Below, in pieces: positions 13,101 to 25,100 of a DNA stretch of 64,000 bases (the stretch's first letter is position 1; the number at the start of each line of letters is the position of its first letter). The stretch comes from Anarhynchus alexandrinus (Eukaryota > Chordata > Aves > Charadriiformes > Charadriidae), in assembly GCA_008711295.1 (NCBI GenBank), contig VUYV01000392.1, positions 80,154 through 144,153 on the forward strand, read 5' to 3'. The position numbers were made by a program, and so were the translations under genes. The notes beneath the pieces were generated by a model. That model was not told where the DNA came from. It worked only from the letters and a program-made list of their open reading frames with translations, and searched no databases.

Positions 13101-16100
13101 CGTCATGCTCAGCGCACGAGTCCCGGCAGACCTGTGTCAGCCCTCTGATATTTCACAAAGATTTTCCCGGGAGGTCTTCAGGGAGCAGAGCAAAACTCGC
13201 TTTGTTTATCCTGATCCAGAAAGGATCTCCCCGTAATCCATCCTGAATGGCTTTCCTATGGGTATTTGTGAAGCGGAGGGGACAAAAGCCCAGCTCTGAT
13301 GCTCTGGAACTCTCCGAGGCCTCTCGGGAAGCTGGACCAAAACCGCGTAGGCAGGCACAGCCCCAGGAACCCCCCCCCGCTGGCTCTCGCCTGAGCCCTC
13401 CACAGCACAATCCCACTCGCCCCGGCCGTGGGCTGCTTTGCTTGCCATCAAACTCCCAGAAAGCCCATTGTCCCCCGTTCTTTTCATGAAGGTTTTAATT
13501 TCCGAGGTTGCTAATGCATTTATGATGAAAGGCATTTTTTACGGCTAGGAAATTAATTTTGGGACCGCGTGCCTGCACACTCCGAGGTGATTATGATAAC
13601 TTAATTAGACGGTGCGTGCAATGACGGCCTGGCAGAGGGACGTGGGAGCGCTGCCGCTTAATGCCGCGGAGTGGGCAGGGGCTGGGGGAGGATGCGGCTG
13701 GCCTGGCCGCCGCGGTCCCCGCTGGGACAGGGACAGGCAGCCAGCGTCTTTAAGGAGGTGATTTAAAAGCGACAGGCGGAGCTGGTGAATAGCGGCGGGC
13801 ACGGTGCGGCAGTGACACGGTCGCTGAGATTTCTGCGTGGCCGCAGCTCGCGTTGCAGAGTGGAGGTCCTGGAAGGGAGGCAGACTCTGTCCTCCCTCGC
13901 TGGGGACAAAGTGACACTTAGCAGCGGGCCCAGCCCCCAGGCAGAGGACAGTGGCATCTCAGCCTCGGCGGTACAGAGGTACCAAACACGAGTCACAGCA
14001 TCACCTTATCGCACCTACAAATCACGCTAGTGCACCCAGCCCGAAAGGGGGAAAAAAATAGCTTTGGGGGAATCCATGGGGGAAAGGGACTGAACAGGGG
14101 TTCCTGCGGGGTGAAACACCTTTACTGCGGGGTGAAACACCTTTACTGCAGGGTGAAACACCTTTAGTGCACTCCGGGGAGGCGGGTTTGTTGCAGGGCT
14201 GCCAGTACCAGGCGTTAAAAGACAAAGGAAGAGCCAGAGGGACTCACCCGGGCTGAGCTGACGGTTGTGGCAGTGAAGTGACTGCTGGAGGAAGAGACGG
14301 TGTCGCTGTAGGACATCATAGAGTAGGAGTCAGTGCCGACGCTGGGCCCCGAGGGCTGTCGAGCCTTCATGGACTCAATCTCTCTCTTCAGCACCAGGTT
14401 GTCGAAGCGGTCGAGGTCTTGCGGGGAGATCACACCCCGCACCTCTGAAAGCAGTGAGAACTGGGCCAGGCAGACAGACAACCAAAGAGAGGTTGGAGCA
14501 GGACCGTATTCCTGGGAAGGTGAAGACCCATCCTCCCACACTGTTCAACAGCGGTAACGAGACGTACTGGCAGGTAACGCACGAGGAGGTTTGGTCGCAA
14601 ACTTTACCAGAAGCTCCTCTGGCACTGAACTCAGCAGCTTATATGCCCCATAATGTCCTACATCTACATTTTGCTTTCACCCCCTCACCCTTGACCCCGA
14701 GCAGATAACCTTGGAGGCACTGAGCCACGCTGTGACAATGGCTCTGCTCAGTCCACCGGGTACAAGAAACCGTCCCTGACCTCGGTGTGGGCCTCACCTT
14801 AGCATGCGTGTTGAGCAGCTCGAAGAGTGCCATGACCAGAGCATCCACGGAGATGTTGCCTTCCTTATACTCATCAAGGTAGTAGCCCATGGTTGCCCGC
14901 TCCTGTTCATTCAGCAGGTGCCGTGCCTGTTCCTCCAGCATGACTCGGGTCTGGTTCACCATGCTGCTCAGCGTTACCTGCGAGCCAGCCAGGCCCCGGT
15001 AAAACACAGGCTGCAGAAGAAGACAGGAGATAGGTTTTGCCCTGGGATGCTGAGGAACGGGCTGCTGAAAGGAAGGCAGCTCGCTCCCTGCTGAGACAGC
15101 TCGGAAGCGTAGGCAGGATCACAAACTGTCCCCTTGCCCCGGGCTCTGCCCACCAGCCCAAGCTGATGGCGTTTCAGACCGCTGCTCTCACCCCAATACC
15201 TGTGGCAAAGCGGGACTGGAAGGGGGATGCTGAGAATGACTGGAGGCAGTTACCCCCAAGGAATCACCAGCACGGCCGCTCACATCGCGTCACCGCTTGT
15301 CCCGGTAACTCCAGAGCCAGGAGACTACGCAGCACCAGGTGAATACACAAAACAGCTTCCCAGCTCCGCTCAGCAAGCGCAGACGCTGCCCCCTGACCAG
15401 CTACTGGTTCACTGTCAGCCTGTGCTGGTTCCTGGCAGACCTGGGGGAACCGGGGCCACGAGAAGCACGCTTCCCGTCTTGTGTAAGAGGCGCTTTCGCC
15501 CTCATTGCAAACTCAAAGCGGATCCCGGGGAAGAAAGAGCCGCTGGCAAGCACAGGAGTCCCGGGGAGAGACACGTCTGGCTGCAGATGAAAGGCTTTTT
15601 CTTCTTTGAGAGGGATTTCTAAGAGGAGGTCCTTGCTGTTCCCCTCCCAGGCAGCGCAGGGATATGGAGCCAGCCAAGACCCCGACTATCCTGGAGACAC
15701 GGAGAGGAGTTGAGGCTGGGGAGCACGTTTTGCCAGCAAACAGCGCGAAGCCGTTATCAGCGAGAGGCACCTGCGAAACCTCGCGGCTTCATTTCCATTT
15801 AAAAGGAATGCGCTTTGCAAAGAGGTGTTAGGAGAAGGCACACCGGCACAGAGCTACGGTCGCAGCGCTGGGCAAGTCCCTGCCACCAGCTGCTGCACGG
15901 AGAGGGCTGGCTCAGCTCTGCTTTGGGATGGGAAAGGTCCCAGGAGCTGTCAAGGCGCAGAGGCAGCCACCGCGTGGAAAGCATCATGGTCACCTCCGCA
16001 GGGTGGAGGGGGTCCCCACGGTCCTTGCCCGTATGTCATCATTGCCCCTTGCCCATTAATGTGACCGTCGCCAGGCTGCGAGGTACCAGACGTGCTGCAG

Positions 16101-19100
16101 AACTGACCCACTGGTGGCATAGGAGAGGGGGCACTCAGTATGTCACTGCTTGTAGAAACACAGGGACCACACGAGGTGGGGAGGAGAAAGGCTACAGCCA
16201 GTTAAAACCCACCGGTCCTCATAAAACCAGCATCCCTTTTATTATCAGGAGCGCAAAGCCCTCCCTCCCATGGAAAATAAGAGCCAATAATGGTGATTTT
16301 TTCCCAAGGCATGAGGAAGGCCTGGTATCTCTTACCCTGGCTGTCGCCTCCGCAGCATGGTCGCCCACTGCCCTGCAAGGAAGGAGAAGATCAGTTAGCG
16401 CCGAGCACCGTGTGCCCATCGTTCATCACCCGAGGTCTGGCACAAGACCTGTTAGGTACTCTCCTCTCTGTGCCTGTAAGCTAAAAGCTCCTGCCCTGAG
16501 AGAAGAGGGAAGGGGCAGCAGCACTTTGTCCAGTCATGATCCACCTCACAGGCTAGAGATCATAGAATCATAGAATGGTTTAGGTTGGAAGGGAACTTGA
16601 AGATCACCGAGTTCCAACCCCCCTGCCATAGGCAGGGACACCTCCCACCAGCCCAGGTTGCCCAAGGCCACGTCCAGCCTGGCCTTGAACACCTCCAGGG
16701 ACGGGGCCTCAACAACCTCTCTGGGCAACCTGGGCCAGTGCCTCACCACCCTCAAAGGGAAAAATTTCTTCCTAATGTTCAATCTAAACCTGCCCTCTTC
16801 CAGTTTGAAGCCATTCCCCCTCATCCCATCACTCCATGCCCTTGGAAAAAGTCCCTCCCCAGCTCTCCTGAAGCCCCTTTAGGTACTGGAAGGGGCTCTA
16901 AGGTCTCCCCGGAGCTTTCTCTTCTCCAGGCTGAACAACCCCAACTCTTTCAGCCTGTCCTCGTAGGAGAGGAGCTCCAGCCCTCGGATTATCCTCATGG
17001 CCCTCCTAGAGATGCTGCCTTCTAAGCACCGGACACGGGGGCCACATACCCAAGCACCAGGTGTGCTCCCATTGACAGGTTACGCACATCGCAGTGCCTC
17101 AGGCTGTCACCATTTCCGGTGCTGGGGCTCCACACCCCCACTGGTGACCGTGTGTGCCATACAGGAGCTCTGAGCTGACAGACCTACACAACAAGCTTGC
17201 ACGAGGTATACCCAAGCACATACCCTGCTGAGTTGACGAGGGTCTCTCCGATCTGGGAGCTTGCTATCCACCTGGTCTCGTCCACGGTGGTGCGGGCGTG
17301 GGGCAGCCTCCCAATGTCCTTCACCGTCATGATGAGGTGGCGGGAAGACTTGAGCAGCTTCACCGCCTCGTCGTGGGGGATGCTGAGGAAGCTCCTGCCG
17401 TTCACCTCCAGGATCTGGTCTCCTACCTGCAGGGTCAGGATGGGGTGAGCCTGGCAGGCCCTGGGGGCTTTCCTGTTAGCAATATGCCACCTTGTCCCAC
17501 CAGGAAAGACCTACTCAGTCTACCCACCAAACCAGGACCACAGCAATTGGAGGCATCAAGAAAGACAAGAGAGAGGGGGCCAAGTGCTGGTGGCTGGAGA
17601 CCAAGCACTCACGCTGACAGCCAATAAAGGGTCAGGCTGCAAAGCCTGGAGGAGCCTGTTTAGGATCCCAAGTCAGGTCAATCTGCCCAGTCCCCTCCAT
17701 TAAGGAGATCTGCAGACCAACTTGGTTAGAAACAACCCCCAAAGAATATCACGACTTCCAGCCCCAATCCCTCCTGCTGATCCGGGAGGCCAGGAACCAT
17801 CTGTGGAAGCCTCAAACCTCTGGATCTCTGTGTGCAGCAGGGAGGGTTCAACTTGAGTGTCTCGCCACAGCCTCCAACTCTCTGTAAACTGTGGGATCTG
17901 GGACAGCTGGATTTCATCTCTCCTCTCCTCCCATTTCCTACCCAGCTGCTCTTGAGAGCTTTCATTTTATGGCTTCCCTGACAGCCTGGCCATGCTCAAG
18001 ACACAGCACTCATCTGGCATTCCCCCCTTCATTTCAGGTCTTCTTTCTCTTTGCTTCTAGGGCATTCAGGGCCACTCCTCCTCACTCCTGTATCACAATT
18101 CACCCTGTTGCTGATAAGCTGCCTCTTTGAAACTGCTCTTTCATATCTTTGCTTAACCATAGGCTTCTGTTCAGCCCTGTCAAAACACAGTCTTAATTTC
18201 TTCATGCTGCACCGCAAGCAGAACGAGACGCTCCTTTAAATAACTTGCCTCCATCTTGGTGGAAGAAGAGGAGAAAAGAGGGAGGGGGGAGAATTTCTAA
18301 GTCTAAGATCATAACTCTGAAAGTCAATATGATCCTTTCAGTTCAGTCCATCTCATCCTGTCGCAGGGCTAAGGAAATCTCAGAGGACTGGGATTAATTC
18401 TCTCACCCCAGTGAGAAGCCATGATTAACCACTGCCAAGGCTACGTGGTGGGCTGCGACTCTGCTGTCACCCAAGTTTCCCCCAGTGCTACCCAGAACTT
18501 TGCTGGGCTGAAAGTGGACACCAGGAGCACCACCAGCAAAGCTCAGCTCAGCATAAAGCACGAGAGATCCGTCCACTGCTCCAGCAGGGAAGGGAAACCA
18601 GTTGCTGGTCTGAGGAGGCAGCAGATGATCCAGAAACAGAAGTACGGACCCTGCACTTGGACATGGCCTCTGGTTTATGCTACAGCCGTGCCGAAGATCA
18701 CAAGATCATGGGGCCAGAGCTCACATCAGCTACTCTCCAGGCACAGCACTGCCAGCTGAGGGGGGAGGAGAGGGGCCGTGGCAGGAGGACCGACACACAT
18801 ATGGGCAACTCGCACACTTGCGCGCACACTCCCACTCGATTTCTGCCAGCCTGTGCTGCTCTGCCTGCGGCATCCAGATGGTTGATCCAACAACCATCCA
18901 GGCTTCAAGGCTAACAGGACCCCCGTGGAGGCACCCACTGCTCTCACTTTGTCTTCCTGGGACAACGCTTCCCTTGCACTAATGCAGCCAGTGACGCGCT
19001 GGTGGGAGCCGAGGGCAGAGTGGCCATGCCATGGTGTCAGGTACAGTGCTGATGAAACCTGACCATGGCTTCTCCAGGCATCCCCATGAGGACATCCTTG

Positions 19101-22100
19101 GCAGAGAGAGAGCAGAAGAATGGGGAAGAAAAGACAGAGAAATCCTGCTGCTTGGGTCAGAAGAGACCTCTGCTCACAACCATGGCTGTCTTGAGGTCTG
19201 TGGTGTGATGGACACCGTTCACACCACCCAAGAGGTGATCTTTATGAGCAATGAAGTAGAGAGAAGGAGAAGAGCGAGCTGGTGGAGAGTCCCTGGGTGG
19301 CAGAAGTGAACAGGACTGAGCAGGGCTCTGTCAGAGGTGCCAGGGGCAGCAGGACCCCGGCTCTGTGCTCATCTCAAGAGCCACCGACCCACCTCGGGCT
19401 GCCTGAAACCGATGCGAATCCCAGTCCCGAGAGTGCTGCTGGGGTGAGGGTGTTTTGTGAGCAGGATCTGACCCTGCCAAGCAGCCACACTCAGGGACGG
19501 TTACCCAGTGGCTGGAGGCTGTCCCAGCTGCAGCGTAACCAGCCAAGGGCGCAGGGTGCAACTGGGAACATGAACCAGAGTCTCAATGGGAGCATGACTG
19601 ACCATTTCAGACAGAGGGTTTTAGCCTGGGAGCTACCATCAAAGCAGAAGCCACGGTCCCCTCTTGTACCCTGCAGGGCTGTGGTCTCAGCATCCCATTT
19701 CTGCCGGGTTTTCTGTATTCCTGTGGCACCAGCGCACCTCCCGGACAGACTGCCGTACAGCAAATTTGGCTCAATAGTAAAGAAAACCACCATTACCTTC
19801 AACGACACTCCTCCCAGTAGCCCTCAAGGGAAAGCTGCAGCAGTTTAATTGCTATTACATTTTGTTTTCTTTTGAAATGGGTCTTAAAGAAAATTCCAGG
19901 TGCCCTTTACAGGGGCCCTGGCTCTGCTCTCCCAAGTGGTGCCAGGCAGCAGCCGTGCTGGCCCCACTGCAAAACCAAGCCAGGATGCAGGAGCCTGGAG
20001 AAACTCTTGGACCTGTGATCCACATGGAGAGGCTGCAGAGCACTGGGGACTCCGCTTCACTCCTATGAGAGGCTGAAAGAGTTGGGGCTGTTCAGCCTGG
20101 AGAAGAGAAGGCTCCGGGGAGATCTTATTGCGGCCTTCCAGTACCTAAAGGGGCTACAGGAGAGCTGGGGAGGGACTTTTTACTGGGGCATGCAGTGATA
20201 GGACGAGGGGGAATGGCTTCAAACTGGAAGAGGGCAGGTTTAGATTGAACATGAGGAAGAAGTTTTTCACTCTGAGGGTGGTGAGGCACTGGCCCAGGTT
20301 GCCCAGAGAGGTTGTTGAGGCCCCATCCCTGGAGGTGTTCAAGGCCAGGCTGGACGTGGCCTTGGGCAACCTGGTGTGGTGGGAGGTGTCCCTGCCTAGG
20401 GCAGGGGGGTTGGAACTCGATGATCTTCAAGGTCCTTTCCAACCTAAACCATTCTATGATTCTATGATTCATGCAGGTGAAGACTGTCAAAGCGTTAGCT
20501 GATCAACACAAGGCTGTTCCCAAGAGGGAGGGTCTGGCTCTCCCCATGCAGCCCAGCGCTCACACGCATCCCTCCCTTCGCTTGTCCCGCAGTACTGATC
20601 CGGCTCCGTGAATGGATCTGACAAACTCACAGCTGCTTCCTGCAGGGTTGGCTTTGCAGCTGGTTCAGCTCTCTCATCCGACTCTCCACAGGGCTACAAG
20701 ATCAGGCTGTGGGGTGGCAGGAAGCCCCAGGACTGTCCCGGACTGGTGGGTGGCCACCGTGACAGCAGAGAGGTGGCACGGCCTCAGAGCAGCACAAAGC
20801 TCCAGCAGCACTTCACTCTCTCCAGCCTGCTTTCCAGCGGAGGGCAGAAGAAATCCCCCAAAACCACTGCACGGCACCGGTGCAAATCGGTATCGCTCAG
20901 GCTGTTTAAGGGATTACAGAGGCAGAGTTTCCACGTGCGCGGCAGCTTTCCTCTCTGGCCACTGCAGGGCCATGGAGGGTCGTATATGGAAACCTCTGTG
21001 CTCCTCTGGTCTTGCAAAAATGCACGCAGAGGGAGAGATGGCACAGGATCTCCCTGAGAAGCGATAAAGAGATGCAAAGGAAAGGGAGAACCTGAGGGTT
21101 ACTGAACATCCAAAAGGTGGGAAGAGAATCCTAAGATGCCTGCAGCAGCAGCATGAGAGAGGGCCCAGGAGGGAGTGCAGACCTACCAGTAACACTCAAC
21201 TATTTGGGTTAGTTCAAACTAGAGGTGTCAGAAGGGGCTGGTAAAGGTGCTTTGAAGAACCAGGCAGGACTTTGCAACGGGCTGAGATGTGACTGATGCC
21301 TCTCGAATGACCAGAGAACACAGGCGACAGGCTATAACCAATAGCTCATGGACCATTTTGCTCATGGTGGGTGCAGCTGTGATTTGTGAACGATCAAGGA
21401 AGCCTGCAACAAACACAACGTGATGGGAAACCGTGGTAAGAGACACATCGAGAATAGCTCAAACTTGTGTAATGGCAATATCCGAGTGAATGCACGACCT
21501 TGCTGTGAGTGCATTCTCTGGGTACATCTCTGCCTGCCCAGCAAGGAGACGTAGAGAGAAAAGTTCTAGAGAAGGGAAACAGAAATGATTAGTGGCAGAT
21601 GAAGGTGCCTGTGAAAGGACAGATCGAAAAGATTAGGCCTGTTAAATTTAGAGAGGAGATAATATGTAGGGAGCTTGATGGAGCTATACAAAACAATGCT
21701 GGCAATAATGAGAAGGCAGAGAAGGGCTCCTGTTTACCCTTCCCTCTGATGAAAGGACAGAGGATGCTCAGCGAGGCTGGAAGGACACTTCGAGCGGCAT
21801 CAACAGGAGAAAAGGACCTGGAGAAAAAGCACCAGACGCAGCTCGGATGCCGCAGAGCTCGATGCCACATCCAGCCCCGTCCAGTGGCCTCAAGCAGATC
21901 TGCCTCATTCTTTTGGGGACAGTTCCTTCCTCTGTGACAAACAGTGGGGCTGGTGGACAGCAAGGGCTGTGGCAGCATGGGACAGCCCAGTCTCCCCCAC
22001 CACCACAGTCAGGGCCCTTGAGTTTGGTCCTCACACGGGTCAGCCAATGTCCTCTGCTTTCTGTCTTCATAACCGCTGTTAACGGGGCAGCGGCACAGCT

Positions 22101-25100
22101 GATGAGGCAAAAGGGATGGTGAAGGTAAGAGAGAAACCCAAAGCCCTACGGCCAGCCAAAAAGTGAGTTGATTCCTTCAAGCTGGGCTGATGGAAGCCCG
22201 CAGCTCGAAGGGCAGAGGGAGCACGAGACAGACGCGTGGCAACAGCCGCTGCGGGGCCCCGGTGTTGGCCCAGGTCGGGTCCCGCTGTGCCATCTCCTGC
22301 TTTGGCTCCAGTAAGATGCTCAAAGCAGCAGGTCCTGCAAACAGAGCCGCCCGCTCTCGGCTGCCCTTCCCCTCCTCTGCCTTTCCCCGTGGGAGGACGA
22401 GCGACAGCACCGGGCAGGGGTCGGACTCGGCGGGTGACGAGCAGGGGACGGTGGCCCTTGGCAGCGGGGGGCTGGAGGGGAGAGAGCAGAGCTGTGTCAG
22501 GGTGGGACACTCACACCTAGTCAAGCGGACTGCGGAGAACAGCTCGGTTGCCAAAATCCCGTGCCAGGGATGTGAAACTCCCCTGGTTTGAAAGCTAAGA
22601 GAGCCTGGAGCCAACCTCAGCCCTGGGAACCGGCTGCAGCAAGAGAGCCAGAGGCCACCAGCTCTACCTGAGCTGATCCACAGAGACCAAGAAACGGGGA
22701 GGGAGGGAGCCCAGGGGAAAGCAAACAGCACAAACGACCACGATCCCAACTATCGGACTCCGCAAATATCTCAGGTTCCCCTCGAGCTCTGTCAGCTTTG
22801 AACCAACAATCGAAAAAAATCGCTGAGCGCCAACACAACAGGGAGGGAAAGTCACGCAAGTGCCTGAACTGCCAGGAGGAACGCACGCTCCGGGGTAACG
22901 AGTATCATCTCTCACCTCTTTCTAATTCACCGGGCAATGCACTGGAGTGGATTTTGCTGCTAAAATAAGGAGCACTGGGCTCACTGCAGCACTGAAACAA
23001 GGAGAATCCAAATTCGATTAGATAGTTTTATTGCAATTATGAATCTTTAATAGTTTTCCATATCAGGGATTAAACTTTCATGATTTATTTTTTTTTTTTG
23101 TTCAAGACAGTTATACAGATTTAATAACCTTTCTTTAGTTTCTCCTTTCAGGGGCAGACCAAAAGGAACCTGGCAGGCCCCCACCGTACCGGGGAGACCA
23201 GAGGGGCCCTGGACAAGCTACTTCATCTGTCCATGTCTGTCCTTCATCGCTGCCTCAACATTTATTCAAAAAGTCCTTCACGGGTGTCTGGTCTCTTGTG
23301 TTCCATTAGTATAGTGCCCAGTACAAGCCCACCTCTACCCGGTGCTGCCAGAATATTAACGCTGGGTGAGAACAACCAGCCACAAAATACTTGGATAAGT
23401 TTGATCACCTCGTGCGGGGGGGAAAAAAAGACCTTGCAAAAATAATTGCTGGTGAAGGGCAGATAAGAGAATCGTTGGACAGCCCAAATGCCTGCAAATC
23501 AGCCTATCTTGATGATAGGCTCCTATTAGAGCTAGAAAGGATTTTTGCTAATTAACATAGATAATAATTATATTTTTTTTTCCCCCAAAGTCAAGGACAA
23601 CTGGGAAGGTAACAAAAGACTGCAGAGATGCAAAAGAACCATCTATTAAAACAAATGTTGGCCCTGGCAAATTATTTGCTGTATGCACAGCTCCAAACCA
23701 GCACAGAATAAAAGAAGTAATAATAAGACACAAAAACATTATAATAAAACACAGAAAAAAAAGAAAAAAAAATTATTGCCCTGGGTATTTCAGGAACAGG
23801 TTTTCAGTTGTGCTCAGCTAATGGTGGGTGGACACAACAGGATCCGCTCAGTGCCTGACCACTTCTGAAAATGGGATTATTCTCATTTCCGAGGGAAAAA
23901 TCTACCCTGAAGTGCAGGGGCTGAACATGACATGCGAAAGGCGACAGACCGCAGCCGAGAAGCGGAGTTCAGAAATAACACCCCTCGACGAGGGGCTCAG
24001 CGCCTTCTCTTTCTGGAGACAGAGAGAGTAACATGGCAAAGGGAGGTGCAGTCAAGAGAAACCTAACGGGCTTAAGACAAGGGTTCTAAGCACCTAAAGT
24101 CTCTTAAAAATAATCAAAATCGGCTCTGGGTGAAATTCAGTCACGCAGACAGAAAAATAGGTGAGAGATTTTAAACGTGAGTTCATGTTAAATGACACCA
24201 AATTGAGCTGGGAATAACAGGGCTAATAGGATGCCAAATGGTTTGGCACTAGCACTAGTCTTATTTAATGCCGCTAATGTGCTAGGAGAGGTTAAATTAC
24301 ACTCGTGGATACCACTGAAGTAGAAGGAGTCTCTCTCTAGCACAAATAATTACCAAAAGCAGACCTTAGGAAATTAAAAACACGGGCAGGAAAAAGTATG
24401 AATCGATTTGGAAATGGTCAAATTGAGACTTGCAGAAAAATAAGGAGGTACTCAGCTTCCCCGGGAGGGAAACAGGTCGGGGCAGATGATCCGTGTCCAA
24501 CGAGGCCGACACAGCCCGTCGGAAGGATGAGAGACAGATTTGGGAGGAAGGCAAGGGAACGGCGGGTGCCAAGTGCTGTCTGAAAACACGTTCTTTTCCC
24601 CAAACACCTTGCAGTACAAATACGAGGAATAAATATGGAGTGGAAACGAAAGCATCCAAGGGGAGAAGGTTGTCTCTTGGGGCAGGGAGGTTTCTGGTAG
24701 CCTCCGAGAAGAGGAGTAATTTAAGCACCGTCTGTCCCCACAGAGGTGACACGGTTGGGAGGACCACTCCACACCACCTCCAGCGGAAAGGTTACACCTT
24801 CCGTACCACAACCATGCGCCTCCTCACTGAATTTCTCACTATACGGCTTATTCCCCAGGCTCCGGGGCAGCCGTGAGGCTCTTTCTTTTAAAATCTTCTC
24901 TTTTTCAGTATCTTTGTCTACGTGCCGACTTCAAAATACAAGGCAGTTTTCAAAAGGCAGCCCCGTGACTGCCACTGATGAGGTAAAATCCTTCACCTCT
25001 TCCTATTTACAGCCTCTTTTTCTCTCCTTCTCCTATATATGGATACACACGGATTGCGGTAGCCTCTTTTTACCCCAGCCTTTGTGCTGGGAACTCAATA

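Larger units (their letters stand above)
6055..14247 (-). other. WHRN: WHRN intron 7
   Basis: 8.2 kb between exons 7 and 8. It carries two CR1 fragments (7577-8150 and 8734-9325), a 49-bp minisatellite (11841-12036), a CpG-rich patch with an X-box (12190-12370), an AT-rich homeodomain-site-like block (13480-13620) and a 21-bp triplicate (14105-14167). No further exon was recognised in the intervening 6.1-7.5, 9.3-11.8 and 12.4-13.4 kb. Confidence 0.85.

Noticed and set aside
21589..21978. 129-codon open frame on the minus strand
   Set aside because: It overlaps the old CR1-like relic in antisense and has no domain.
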